Positions 17,216 to 25,923 of a stretch of 64,000 nt of DNA are shown in pieces. Both the position numbers and the translations under genes were made by a program. The stretch covers positions 2,543,501-2,607,500 of the forward strand of contig NZ_CP036263.1 in the NCBI RefSeq assembly GCF_007741515.1. The letters are read 5' to 3'. The notes beneath the pieces are model-generated. The model was not told where the DNA came from, made no database searches, and saw nothing but the letters and a program-made list of their open reading frames with translations. This DNA is from Adhaeretor mobilis. GTDB taxonomy: Bacteria; Planctomycetota; Planctomycetia; Pirellulales; Lacipirellulaceae. Position 1 is the first letter of the stretch; each line of letters starts with the position of its first letter.

Positions 17216-18394
17216 ATGAAAATTACTGACGTCAAATGCATCCTGCTCAGCGCACCGTATGCCACTGCTGGAGACGATGAGCGCGAATTGCACCTCAAAA
17301 CGGGATTGCGTTCCGCCAGTCTCATTAAGGTTGAAACTGACGCAGACCTCTACGGGCTTGGGGAGGTCTACAGCGGAGTCTATGCCCCCGAGGCAGTGGC
17401 GGCGTTAACTGCTCAACTTGCAGATGCCGTTGTCGGTTGCGATCCCAGCGAAATCCTGCCGCTTTGGGATCGGATGCGGCTCGCCAGCTATTACTGGGGA
17501 CGCATGGGACTCTCCCAAAGTGTGATCGGCGGCATTGAAATGGCGCTGTGGGATTTGCGTGGAAAGCAGCTTGGACTTCCCGTCCATGAACTTCTTGGAG
17601 GCAAAGCGCACGAAGCCATCGCAGCCTACGCCAGCGGTGGCAACAATAAGCCGGCCGACGAGTTGCGTGCGGAAATGCAAGGCTATGTCAAAGCCGGGTT
17701 TTCCGCGGTCAAGATCCGCATCAACAACCTGCCGAATATCGAGGCAATCGTTCAAAAGGTAGCGCTCTGTCGTGAAGCGTTAGGAAGCGAAATCGGTCTG
17801 GCGGTCGATGCCGCGCAAGGGTTGGCGAAAAATCCTTGGACAGTGAAGCAAGCCATCGAAACGGCGATCGCGATCGATCCATACCACATTCTATGGCTCG
17901 AAGAGCCGGCCGAGGTAACCCACTATGCCGGCTTTGCTGAAATTCGTCGCAACGTCTCCATGCCGGTAGCCGGCGGAGAGACGGTCACGAGTATCGTAGA
18001 AGCTGAATCTTACCTTCAGGCCGATTCGCTGGATATCTTTCAGCCTGACGCATCCATCATGGGCGGGATTCACCTCCTGCGGAGAGTTGCAGAGATGTGC
18101 CAGCGTCGCCAAATCCCTATCGCGGTGCATGCCTGGAGTTCAGGCGTCGGGATTATGGGCAACTATCACGCGGCTTTTGCTTCGCCAAATTGCATCATCC
18201 TTGAGCTTCCTACGGTTCTTAATCCGCTTCGCGAGGAGCTGATTCTTGAACCCCTCAGCTTAGTTGACGGTAAAGTTCGTGCGCCGTCGAAACCGGGCCT
18301 AGGAGTTTCGCTGCCAGAGGACCTTGAAGAGAAGTTTGCCTATCGCCCAGGATCTTATTATCAGATACTCGGCGCGTATAACGAAAGAGGATAG
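17216..18394 (+). CDS. Enolase-superfamily (mandelate racemase/muconate lactonizing) dehydratase
   Basis: The 392-aa protein has the enolase-superfamily layout: N-terminal capping domain, then a barrel with KIR at 166-168 (KxK-type base position). Metal ligands are D198 (AVDAA), the Glu of WLEEP (about 229) and E255 (GGET); H305 lies in VHAWSSG. The His and Lys positions point to an acid-sugar dehydratase of the mandelate racemase subgroup. It probably converts an aldonic or similar acid to the 2-keto-3-deoxy form in the cytoplasm. It is followed by a hydroxyacid dehydrogenase 5 bp downstream. A diverged copy of its first 24 codons lies at 13844. Confidence 0.9.
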   Translation: MKITDVKCILLSAPYATAGDDERELHLKTGLRSASLIKVETDADLYGLGEVYSGVYAPEAVAALTAQLADAVVGCDPSEILPLWDRMRLASYYWGRMGLSQSVIGGIEMALWDLRGKQLGLPVHELLGGKAHEAIAAYASGGNNKPADELRAEMQGYVKAGFSAVKIRINNLPNIEAIVQKVALCREALGSEIGLAVDAAQGLAKNPWTVKQAIETAIAIDPYHILWLEEPAEVTHYAGFAEIRRNVSMPVAGGETVTSIVEAESYLQADSLDIFQPDASIMGGIHLLRRVAEMCQRRQIPIAVHAWSSGVGIMGNYHAAFASPNCIILELPTVLNPLREELILEPLSLVDGKVRAPSKPGLGVSLPEDLEEKFAYRPGSYYQILGAYNERG

Positions 18395-18399
18395 CTGTT

Positions 18400-19350
18400 T
18401 TGATTCGAGTATTGATTGCCGTAAACGGTTTCAGCGAAACCAATATCGTTCGCATTCGGGAGGCAACTCGCGGCTGGGCGGATTGCGTGCGGATCAACCA
18501 AGAGGCGCCAGCAGCCGAATACCACCAGCAGCTTTCTGAGGCCGATGTGCTCATTGGTTGGCCTGAACCGCAGTGGTTGTTGGAATCTCCGTTGCTCTAC
18601 TTTCAGCTCGCCAGCGTCGGTTACGATTCCTATCTCAACCTAGGACTGGGCGAGAAACAGGCGTTTACTGCCTGTAATATTCGCGGGGTACCGGCGATTC
18701 CCGTCGCCGAACAAGTGCTCGCTATGATGTTTTGCCTTGCTCGAAACCTGCACTGCCACGCGATAGATCGAACTGAAAAGCGCTGGCAACGCCAACTCAA
18801 CTATTGGGAAATTACTGGCAACACTATCTGCATTGTCGGCATGGGCGGAATTGGCAGCGAACTTGCTCGGCGTTGCAAGGCCATCGGCATGAACGTTGTG
18901 GGAGTAGGGAGGAACCCCGACGCTATGCCGCACGAATTGCTCACCGCCGCCTTTGCTTGGGATGAGATGTCCAAAGCTTTTGCTACAGCCGACCATGTAG
19001 TGCTCTGTTTTCCTGCGACAGCGGAGTATCAAAACATGTTCAATAAAGAGCTGTTTGGGTGCATGAAAGCAGGAGCTTGTTTTTACAACGTGGGGCGGGG
19101 CAGCGTGGTCGATGAGACGGCGCTGGCGGATTGCTTAAGATCAGGCCATTTGCGAGGCGCAGGCCTGGACGTCTTCCAGGAAGAACCGTTAGCTCAGGAT
19201 CACCCCTTTTGGGGGCTAAGCAATGTTATACTAACGCCCCATACCGGGGGGAGGTCGATTCACGAATACGAGCGCATCTGTGGTTTATTCGTGGAAAATC
19301 TCCATCGGTTTCACCACGGTCTACCATTAGGAAATGTCATCCAACTCTAA
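18400..19350 (+). CDS. D-2-hydroxyacid dehydrogenase
   Basis: TTG start with AGAGGA about 9 nt upstream, 5 bp after the dehydratase stop. NAD-binding GMGGIG at 147-152 and the full catalytic set of the D-isomer 2-hydroxyacid dehydrogenase family are present: R233 in VGRGSVVDE, E262 in QEEP, H281 in TPHTGG. It is a cytoplasmic NAD(P)-dependent oxidoreductase acting on a 2-hydroxy or 2-keto acid. The position suggests it acts on a product of the neighbouring dehydratase or aldolase; substrate not determinable from sequence. Confidence 0.92.
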   Translation: MIRVLIAVNGFSETNIVRIREATRGWADCVRINQEAPAAEYHQQLSEADVLIGWPEPQWLLESPLLYFQLASVGYDSYLNLGLGEKQAFTACNIRGVPAIPVAEQVLAMMFCLARNLHCHAIDRTEKRWQRQLNYWEITGNTICIVGMGGIGSELARRCKAIGMNVVGVGRNPDAMPHELLTAAFAWDEMSKAFATADHVVLCFPATAEYQNMFNKELFGCMKAGACFYNVGRGSVVDETALADCLRSGHLRGAGLDVFQEEPLAQDHPFWGLSNVILTPHTGGRSIHEYERICGLFVENLHRFHHGLPLGNVIQL

Positions 19351-19370
19351 ATGTCGCATAGGCACTTCAA

Positions 19371-20567
19371 GTGATAAATCCAGAACTACTTCAAACAGAA
19401 CGCGGTAAATGTTTTGCACGCCTACTGCCAATGCTAGTCGGTTGCTTGTTTGTCGCTAACGGGACGGCGCACGCCGATTCCGTCGTAATGCTAAAACGTA
19501 GCCCTGTGGAAATCGTCTATGATTCCGAGACTCAGAATACCTACGAGACTTTTAGGATTCCTGCACTCGTCGAGACAAGCGACGGCAAGTTGCTGGCATT
19601 TGCTGAAGGCCGGGTGGAGAGTGCTCGTGACGATGCCGTCACCCATGTCCTCCTGCGCACCAGTGCCGATTTAGGGAATAGCTGGTCGGAACTTGCCGTG
19701 GTGCAGGCTGACGGCGACCGGACGATTGGAAACCCAGCTCCAGTGGTTGACTGCGACACGGGAGTCATTTGGTTGTTTTTCTGCAAAGACAATCGAGAAA
19801 TCTGGCTTACGTCATCTACGGACAATGGAAGTACCTGGAAGGAACCCGTCAACATGACGCAAGAACTCACACGCCCCGAACATGGCGGCTTCATCGCCAC
19901 CGGACCAGGCCACGGCATTCAACTCACGCACGGCAATCGCGCTGGCAGGCTATTGGTCACCGCCTACGGCCATCAGAATGCGACGGCGACGAACACTGCT
20001 GGGAGTAAGAGCTTCTCGCTCTTCAGCGATGATCATGGAGAGACTTGGCAAGTCGGAGAATCCACCCAGGAGCAAGCCCCAGGGTTGCCCGACGGCAATG
20101 AATGCATGCCGGTCGAGTTAGGCGATGGAACCATCTACCTAGCAATTCGCAATAACATGGTCAATGCGGGGCGCGCCTTTGCTCGCAGCGACGATGGCGG
20201 CACAACTTGGGACGTTGTACAACTTGAGAGCAGCCTACCCGCGCCCGTTTGCCAAGCGAGTATTCTCAAACGCAACACTCCCGATGGTCAGACAGAGTGT
20301 TTTTACGCGGCGCCGGCTCGGCAGGCGACCAGTCGAAAGGACAAGTCGGCGCGTCAAAAACTCTCACTCTGGCGTAGCAGAGACGATTGCCGCCACTGGA
20401 GCAAAGTAGGGGTGATCGATCGAGGGCCGTCCAGTTATTCCGATCTCGCTGTTTTGAACAACAACGAGCTCGGCTGTCTCTATTCTGCTGGTGAAACGAA
20501 ATATTTCGGTCAAATACGCTTTGTCCGTTTGCAAATCAAGTCATCCAATGAGGATAAATCTCAATGA
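19371..20567 (+). CDS. Exo-alpha-sialidase, GH33
   Basis: GTG start; signal peptide about 1-36. Clear GH33 features: FRIP at 61-64 (arginine triad), the ARDDA acid/base region near 85-89, Asp-box-like SADLGNSW, STDNGSTW, SDDHGETW and SDDGGTTW plus a degenerate SRDDCRHW. The GNECMPVEL glutamate and the SSYSDLAVL nucleophile-Tyr block are present. This is the most canonical sialidase in the window. It releases terminal sialic acid from glycoconjugates in the periplasm or outside. Its stop overlaps the next ATG (ATGA), coupling it to a DapA/NAL-family lyase. That is a strong hint that the released sugar acid is cleaved by that lyase. Confidence 0.93.
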   Translation: MINPELLQTERGKCFARLLPMLVGCLFVANGTAHADSVVMLKRSPVEIVYDSETQNTYETFRIPALVETSDGKLLAFAEGRVESARDDAVTHVLLRTSADLGNSWSELAVVQADGDRTIGNPAPVVDCDTGVIWLFFCKDNREIWLTSSTDNGSTWKEPVNMTQELTRPEHGGFIATGPGHGIQLTHGNRAGRLLVTAYGHQNATATNTAGSKSFSLFSDDHGETWQVGESTQEQAPGLPDGNECMPVELGDGTIYLAIRNNMVNAGRAFARSDDGGTTWDVVQLESSLPAPVCQASILKRNTPDGQTECFYAAPARQATSRKDKSARQKLSLWRSRDDCRHWSKVGVIDRGPSSYSDLAVLNNNELGCLYSAGETKYFGQIRFVRLQIKSSNEDKSQ

Positions 20568-21529
20568 AGGACGTTCGCACCGCAAATGAGTTGTTCGGCC
20601 TTTGGGCCGCTATCCCCACGCCGTGGGATCGACAAGGCCGTCTCGACGAGGGAATGCTCCAACGGAACGTCGAACGCCTGGCCTCCGTTCCTTGCGACGG
20701 CATATACAGCACCGACAGCGATGGCGAATTCTATGCCTTCGAATTGGAAGACTTTTGCCACTTCGTACAGTTATTCTCGCGCTCAATGTCGCCTACCGAT
20801 TGCGCAATACAAGTCGGCGTCACCTGGACCAATACGCAAGGCATTATCGACCGGATGAATGTCTGCCTCGATCACGGAATTTCCACCGTCCATATTTGCT
20901 ACCCCTACTGGATGCCTCTCAACGAGAGTGACGTCAAGCATTTTTGGCACGACTTGGCCGCGGCGGTGCCTGACGCTCGTTGGGTGCACTACAACACTCC
21001 TCGCGGACATGTTCCGATGGAGGGCAAGCATTATCGTTGGCTTGCCGCGGAGTTCCCCGAACAATTCATCGGTACGAAGCTAGGCACGCAAAACTTTCTC
21101 CATCTTTCCGACATCATCGGATCCACGCCTCAGATTGCACATGTCCTGACCGATTACACAGTCGTTCCAGGCATGATGTTAGGTGGACGCGGTGCCTACA
21201 GTTTTTGGGTCAATACGCTGCCCGACTGGCAACGCCGGTTGATCGATCTGTGTTTCGAGAAGCAATGGGACGAAGCGATGTCGATGCAGCTTAAGCTCAA
21301 TGGTTGGGAGTTCGAATGCATTGAGCCGCTCGTCCGCGAGGGCTATTTGCATGGAATCGTTGGCAAAGCGCGGGGTGCCGTTACGAACTTCCTGGAAGAT
21401 TCTGGTCATACGCGTGCTCCCTACCAACCGGTCCCCGCGGAAAAGGCTCAACGTCTTACTGAGCAATTCCAACAAGGCTGGCATGAAGAAATCGCCGAAG
21501 CAAGCATGCACGATTCAGTACATTCCTGA
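20564..21529 (+). CDS. DapA/NAL-family lyase or dehydratase
   Basis: ATG overlaps the sialidase stop by 4 bp, with GAGGA upstream. TIM-barrel class I aldolase: VHYNTPRG places Tyr143, and GTKLGT places the Schiff-base Lys172. The usual G(S/T)TGE substrate loop is replaced by STDSDGE (49-55), so the substrate differs from pyruvate aldolases of the DapA or NanA type. Candidates are a keto-deoxy sugar acid dehydratase or an aldolase for a modified ulosonate. A second family member, closer to NanA, lies at 62009. Confidence 0.88.
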   Translation: MKDVRTANELFGLWAAIPTPWDRQGRLDEGMLQRNVERLASVPCDGIYSTDSDGEFYAFELEDFCHFVQLFSRSMSPTDCAIQVGVTWTNTQGIIDRMNVCLDHGISTVHICYPYWMPLNESDVKHFWHDLAAAVPDARWVHYNTPRGHVPMEGKHYRWLAAEFPEQFIGTKLGTQNFLHLSDIIGSTPQIAHVLTDYTVVPGMMLGGRGAYSFWVNTLPDWQRRLIDLCFEKQWDEAMSMQLKLNGWEFECIEPLVREGYLHGIVGKARGAVTNFLEDSGHTRAPYQPVPAEKAQRLTEQFQQGWHEEIAEASMHDSVHS

Positions 21530-21629
21530 ATCCTCAGCAGTCTACTCGGCATTCTATCACTTGATTGTTGTTCAATTCGAGAAGTGCGTACCCACAGAAC
21601 CAAAACTAAAACTTTCGAGAAAATTAGAC

Positions 21630-22868
21630 ATGCTGAGCAATTCCAAATCAATAGACGACCTGCTACTCACACCTGGGTATGTGGAGTCGCCCTATGAAGT
21701 CTTCGACCTATTACGCACTGAGGCGCCCGTTTACTGGAGTGAAAAGTGGAACGGCTGGGTGCTTACCCGCTATGACGACGTGCTCAACGTCCTCAAGGAT
21801 TTCAAGCGTTTGTCCAATGGCGGGCGTTACACCGAGTACCTCTCAACACTGGCGACTGACGAGCTCGCGCAGCTAACGTACCTGCAGAACCACTACGAAC
21901 GAGGCGGACTCGTCCAAGCCGACCCGCCCAGCCACAACAGGCTTCGTAAACTCATTGGCAATGCTTTCACTCCTCGAATGGTCAATGAGATGGGAAGATT
22001 GGTCAGCCAAATTTCCGATGATCTGATCGACTCTTTTGTTGGAATGCCCGAAGTCGAGTTGATCTATAACTTTGCGTTCGCCTTACCCGCTACAGTGATC
22101 GCAGGGATGTTGGGAGTGCCAATCGAGCAACGCGATCAATTCAAAGATTGGTCGGCGGCGATCCAGCGATTCCTAGGTACAGGGAAAGTAGATTTTCAAT
22201 CTGCCTTGGAAGCCCAGGAGGCATGGAGGAATATGAATGATTTTTTCACGCAACTTCTCCTGGACCGCACGTCGCACCCGCAGGAAGATCTGATTAGCGG
22301 CTTCGTCCAATCTTACGAGGAAGGCGAACGCCTCACCAAAGAGGAAATCATCGGCACCTGCGGCGCAATGCTGGTGGCTGGGCATGAGACGACGACAAAT
22401 CTCATCTCAAATGCGATCTGGTTGTTACTCCAAGACCAGGAGCAATTGAAGCAACTCAAAGAGAATCCTTCCCTATATCCCTCAGCTATCGAAGAATTTT
22501 TGCGATACGAATCTCCTTTCCAATGCTTACCTCGGACGCTCCGTGAGGATGTCGAAATTGATGGCATTCGAATGAGAAAAGGACAACTCGTCTACGCTAT
22601 GTTAGGCGCAGCGAATCGGGATCCTTGCCAATTCGATAATCCTGAACAGCTCGATCTTCACCGCGAGAACAATAAGCATCTTGCTTTCGGGTATGGCGTC
22701 CATTTTTGCCTTGGGGCTCCCTTGGCGCGGTTGGAAGCCCACATCGCGATCCAAACTTTGCTCGAAAGGCTCCCCCAGATGCAGCTAGATCAGAATCGAC
22801 CGCCCGACTGGAAACGTAGCATGGTTCAACGAGGCATGGAGTCGTTTTGGCTCTGTATTCGATCATAG
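21630..22868 (+). CDS. Cytochrome P450
   Basis: The upstream frame is open from 21300, but the P450 fold begins at ATG 21630, giving 412 aa. I-helix AGHETT at 250-255, ExxR at 289-292, and haem loop FGYGVHFCLG with the thiolate ligand Cys360. No membrane anchor, so a soluble bacterial class I type needing ferredoxin and reductase; none is encoded nearby. It probably hydroxylates or demethylates a small molecule handled by the surrounding catabolic genes. O-demethylation of a methylated sugar acid is an attractive guess, without direct proof. Confidence 0.95.
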   Translation: MLSNSKSIDDLLLTPGYVESPYEVFDLLRTEAPVYWSEKWNGWVLTRYDDVLNVLKDFKRLSNGGRYTEYLSTLATDELAQLTYLQNHYERGGLVQADPPSHNRLRKLIGNAFTPRMVNEMGRLVSQISDDLIDSFVGMPEVELIYNFAFALPATVIAGMLGVPIEQRDQFKDWSAAIQRFLGTGKVDFQSALEAQEAWRNMNDFFTQLLLDRTSHPQEDLISGFVQSYEEGERLTKEEIIGTCGAMLVAGHETTTNLISNAIWLLLQDQEQLKQLKENPSLYPSAIEEFLRYESPFQCLPRTLREDVEIDGIRMRKGQLVYAMLGAANRDPCQFDNPEQLDLHRENNKHLAFGYGVHFCLGAPLARLEAHIAIQTLLERLPQMQLDQNRPPDWKRSMVQRGMESFWLCIRS

Positions 22869-23038
22869 GGGCACACATTGGCGAGCAACCTCCCGTTGGC
22901 TTTTGAGGGGAGTCGAAGTTGAGCAAGCCAATCGTTATATCACTGAACTTAAGGGAATATTACAGGTCGTGCAGCTTAAGACGAATTCGCTCTCTTATTC
23001 CCAACTATATGTCTTTTAATTGAAAGGTCGAAAATTGA

Positions 23039-23863
23039 ATGACTGACATTGAATTCCTCAGCTCTCTCCGCGCTTGCGATCCTTTGTTTGGGACGCTAAT
23101 CGTATCGACAAGCCCCGTCTGGCCAAAGGTTATTCAGTCGATCGGACTTGACTACGTATTCCTCGATACCGAGCACATCGCGCTCGATCGCAGTTGCTTG
23201 TCGTGGATGTGCAGAACCTATCGGGCTCTGGGCATCCCTCCAATCGTGCGCATCACTTCGCCTGACCCTTACCTCGTGACCGTTGCCTTGGACGATGCAG
23301 CGGCAGGCGTCCTCGTTCCCTATATCGAGTCTGCCGATCAAGTTCGCGCGTTGGTCGGAGCTGCAAAGTATCGCCCACTCAAGGGCCAGAAACTGCAAGC
23401 CGTGCTCAACCAACAAGAAACTGTCGGCGGAACGCTCGCCGAGTATCTCAAGAAAGCCAATGCCGGCAACAGCTTGATTCTGAACATCGAGAGCGTCCCT
23501 GGCATGAAGAACTTGGACTCAATCCTTCGGGTTGATGGAGTCGATGGCATCATCATCGGACCTCACGATTTGTCCACGAGCTTGGAAGTGCCCGAGCAAT
23601 ACGATCATCCGAAATTCATTGCCGCCGTCGATGAAATCATCGAGAAAGCCCGCGCGGCGGGAGTGAGTGCGGGAATTCATGCAGGCTTCAACCAGCAGAT
23701 CCATACCGCGGCTCAAATCCGCTGGATGCAGCGAGGGGCGAATTTGATTTTGCATGCAGGCGACATCATCGCCTTCCAACAAACCATGCAGCGCGACATT
23801 GCTACGCTTCGTGAAGGCTTAGGCCAATCCATCGCAAAGGACGAAGTCCTGGTTAATATTTAA
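23039..23863 (+). CDS. HpcH/HpaI-family class II aldolase
   Basis: 274-aa TIM barrel with the family's catalytic pattern: D43-T-E45-H46 (general base His), R71, and the metal ligands E151 (LNIES) and D177 (GPHDLS). Members split 2-keto-3-deoxy acids into pyruvate plus an aldehyde using a divalent metal. It lies in line with a dehydratase, two dehydrogenases and a dioxygenase, which fits the final carbon-carbon cleavage of an acid-sugar pathway. The 170 bp before it contain no gene. Confidence 0.9.
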   Translation: MTDIEFLSSLRACDPLFGTLIVSTSPVWPKVIQSIGLDYVFLDTEHIALDRSCLSWMCRTYRALGIPPIVRITSPDPYLVTVALDDAAAGVLVPYIESADQVRALVGAAKYRPLKGQKLQAVLNQQETVGGTLAEYLKKANAGNSLILNIESVPGMKNLDSILRVDGVDGIIIGPHDLSTSLEVPEQYDHPKFIAAVDEIIEKARAAGVSAGIHAGFNQQIHTAAQIRWMQRGANLILHAGDIIAFQQTMQRDIATLREGLGQSIAKDEVLVNI

Positions 23864-23936
23864 GTTTACAGGGATCAGTACTAGCAGCCACAAATTGCTT
23901 CCATCACCTCTATTGATTTAATTATTTCGGTAAACC

Positions 23937-24914
23937 ATGTCTCGACCTAAGATTGTCGCCCTCGATGGATATGCTCTCAACCCCGGCGATTTGAGTTGGA
24001 ATCGCCTGGAAGAACTGGGGGATTGTACCGTCTACGATCGTACGACTCCCGATGCGGTGGCCAGCCGCGCTCTAGGCGCTGAGATCGTGCTCACGAATAA
24101 GGCCTTGATATCGGGCGAGACGATTTCCGCACTTCCGGAACTTCGCTACATCGGCGTACTGGCCACCGGATACAATGTGGTCGACGTCGCGGCAGCCTCC
24201 AAGCAAGGAATCGTCGTAACCAACGTGCCAACCTACAGCACTGATTCCGTTGCACAAATGGTTTTTGCTCATCTCTTGAATCTTACTCAAAGGATTGGCG
24301 ATCATGCCGCAGCGGTTCGTAACGACAAGTGGGCCGCAGCAGAGGATTGGTGCTTCTGGGATACGCCTTTGATAGAGCTATCTGGCCTGACGATCGACAT
24401 TGTTGGCTTCGGACAAATTGGTCGAGAAGTTGCCAAGCTGTCGCACGCATTCGGCATGAATATTATCGTCGCCACCCGTTCCATTGAGGAAATGCCAGGC
24501 TACGTGCGGGCAGTCACCCTCGATGCGATCTTCGTGGAAAGCGACGTCATCAGCTTACACTGCCAGCTCACCCCAGAGACCGAAAGGTTGGTCAATACCG
24601 CACGAATTGGACGAATGGAACGAACGGCGTTTCTCATCAATTCGGGACACGGCGGGCTGGTCGATGAAACAGCACTTGCCCACGCACTCAATACAGAGCG
24701 GATTGCCGGCGCCGGGCTTGACGTTCTGCTTCGGGAACCCCCTCCAGCTGAACATCCACTAACGAGAGCTAAGAATTGCTTTGTGACTCTTCATATCGCT
24801 TGGGCGACTAAAAGCTCCCGCAGTCGATTGCTTGAAACAGCCGTCAAGAACTTAGTTGCATTCTTTGCAGGTGACCCCCAACACCAATTGACCGCGTGCC
24901 CATCCAATGAGTGA
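23937..24914 (+). CDS. D-2-hydroxyacid dehydrogenase with Arg-to-His catalytic change
   Basis: Glycerate-dehydrogenase-like member. GFGQIG at 157-162, E267 in LLREPP and H286 in TLHIAWAT are present. The usual catalytic Arg in the N-x-x-R-G-G-L-V-D-E motif is His238 (INSGHGGLVDE; codon CAC). The rest of the motif is intact, so this looks like a point change in an otherwise conserved enzyme. Activity may be altered or lost, or the substrate may be unusual. Its stop overlaps an ATG of the downstream frame by 4 bp. Confidence 0.88.
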   Translation: MSRPKIVALDGYALNPGDLSWNRLEELGDCTVYDRTTPDAVASRALGAEIVLTNKALISGETISALPELRYIGVLATGYNVVDVAAASKQGIVVTNVPTYSTDSVAQMVFAHLLNLTQRIGDHAAAVRNDKWAAAEDWCFWDTPLIELSGLTIDIVGFGQIGREVAKLSHAFGMNIIVATRSIEEMPGYVRAVTLDAIFVESDVISLHCQLTPETERLVNTARIGRMERTAFLINSGHGGLVDETALAHALNTERIAGAGLDVLLREPPPAEHPLTRAKNCFVTLHIAWATKSSRSRLLETAVKNLVAFFAGDPQHQLTACPSNE

Positions 24915-24961
24915 TTGGCAGAACCTATTATTACTACCCTGGCACAAGGGAGACTGAAGCG

Positions 24962-25744
24962 ATGTCGATTGATAGCTCCTATTTGAAAAAGCACGCCGCG
25001 CGAATTAAAGCGGAGTTCGAACTGAACGGGTTTGTTCACATACCTCGCTTCGCGACAGGCGCGGAGTTAGAGACAATCCAGAAGAATATGCAGCGAGTTC
25101 TTCAGGAAGTTGTGCCAACAATGCCTGCGACTCACGTCTATTACGAAGACTTGGCAGATAAGACTTCTTTGAAGCAACTGCAAGAGCTGTATGAATACGA
25201 CGCCTTTTTCAAATCGCTCATGATCGACAGCAGGTGGCAAACGCTGGCCGAAGTCTGCCTCGGCGAAGCTGCTACGCCCCAAAATATGCAGTATTTTAAT
25301 AAGCCCCCCGGGGCAAGTCTGCCGACGCCGCCGCACCAGGACGGTTTCTACTTTCACGTCAAGCCAAACCATGCAATAACTCTCTGGATGGCTTTGGAGG
25401 AAGTGGAACCCGAGCAAGGCTGCGTAAATTATGTTCAGGGGTCTCACAAATACGGCATGCGTTGGCACGGTCAATCGAACACCCTAGGATTCTCGCAGGC
25501 AATGCTCGATTTCGGGAATCACTTTGATCGTACCAATACGCGCAGCTTCCCCTGCCAGGCCGGAGATTTGATTGCTCACCATTGCCTGACCATTCATTGG
25601 GCCGATGGCAATCACACCTCAGACAAGACCCGCCAAGCTCTTGGCTGGATTTATTTCGGCGCAACTTGTCAGGAAGACGCTGAGAAAGCCGCTTCCTACA
25701 AAAAACAGCTAGACTCGCAACTCATGGCAGCGGGGAAAGTGTGA
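24962..25744 (+). CDS. Phytanoyl-CoA dioxygenase (PhyH) family protein
   Basis: The frame opens at ATG 24911, overlapping the previous stop. ATG 24962 has AAGGG upstream and gives a family-like N-terminus (LNGFVHIPRF), so it is preferred; the longer form adds 17 residues. The Fe(II)/2-oxoglutarate facial triad is visible: H125-x-D127 (PPHQDGF) and distal H212 (TIHWADGNHT), with R224 for 2-oxoglutarate. It is a cytoplasmic oxygenase that hydroxylates an organic substrate. It is the second oxygenase of the cluster besides the P450, so the pathway probably needs oxidative removal of a modification. Confidence 0.9.
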   Translation: MSIDSSYLKKHAARIKAEFELNGFVHIPRFATGAELETIQKNMQRVLQEVVPTMPATHVYYEDLADKTSLKQLQELYEYDAFFKSLMIDSRWQTLAEVCLGEAATPQNMQYFNKPPGASLPTPPHQDGFYFHVKPNHAITLWMALEEVEPEQGCVNYVQGSHKYGMRWHGQSNTLGFSQAMLDFGNHFDRTNTRSFPCQAGDLIAHHCLTIHWADGNHTSDKTRQALGWIYFGATCQEDAEKAASYKKQLDSQLMAAGKV

Positions 25745-25923
25745 CAACCGCCTGTTGCATCCAAATTGTCTACTGACGTGACGTTGTGAAATCTTAGTTC
25801 GCGCCAGCCCGTCGTGCTCCAGTATGCCCCCCTGCGGTTATCCATCCCACGCTTTCTGAATTACTTGCTTACGGGGCGTATTTATTATCTCTCTACATCA
25901 ATCATTCTAGTTGGAACTGCCGC

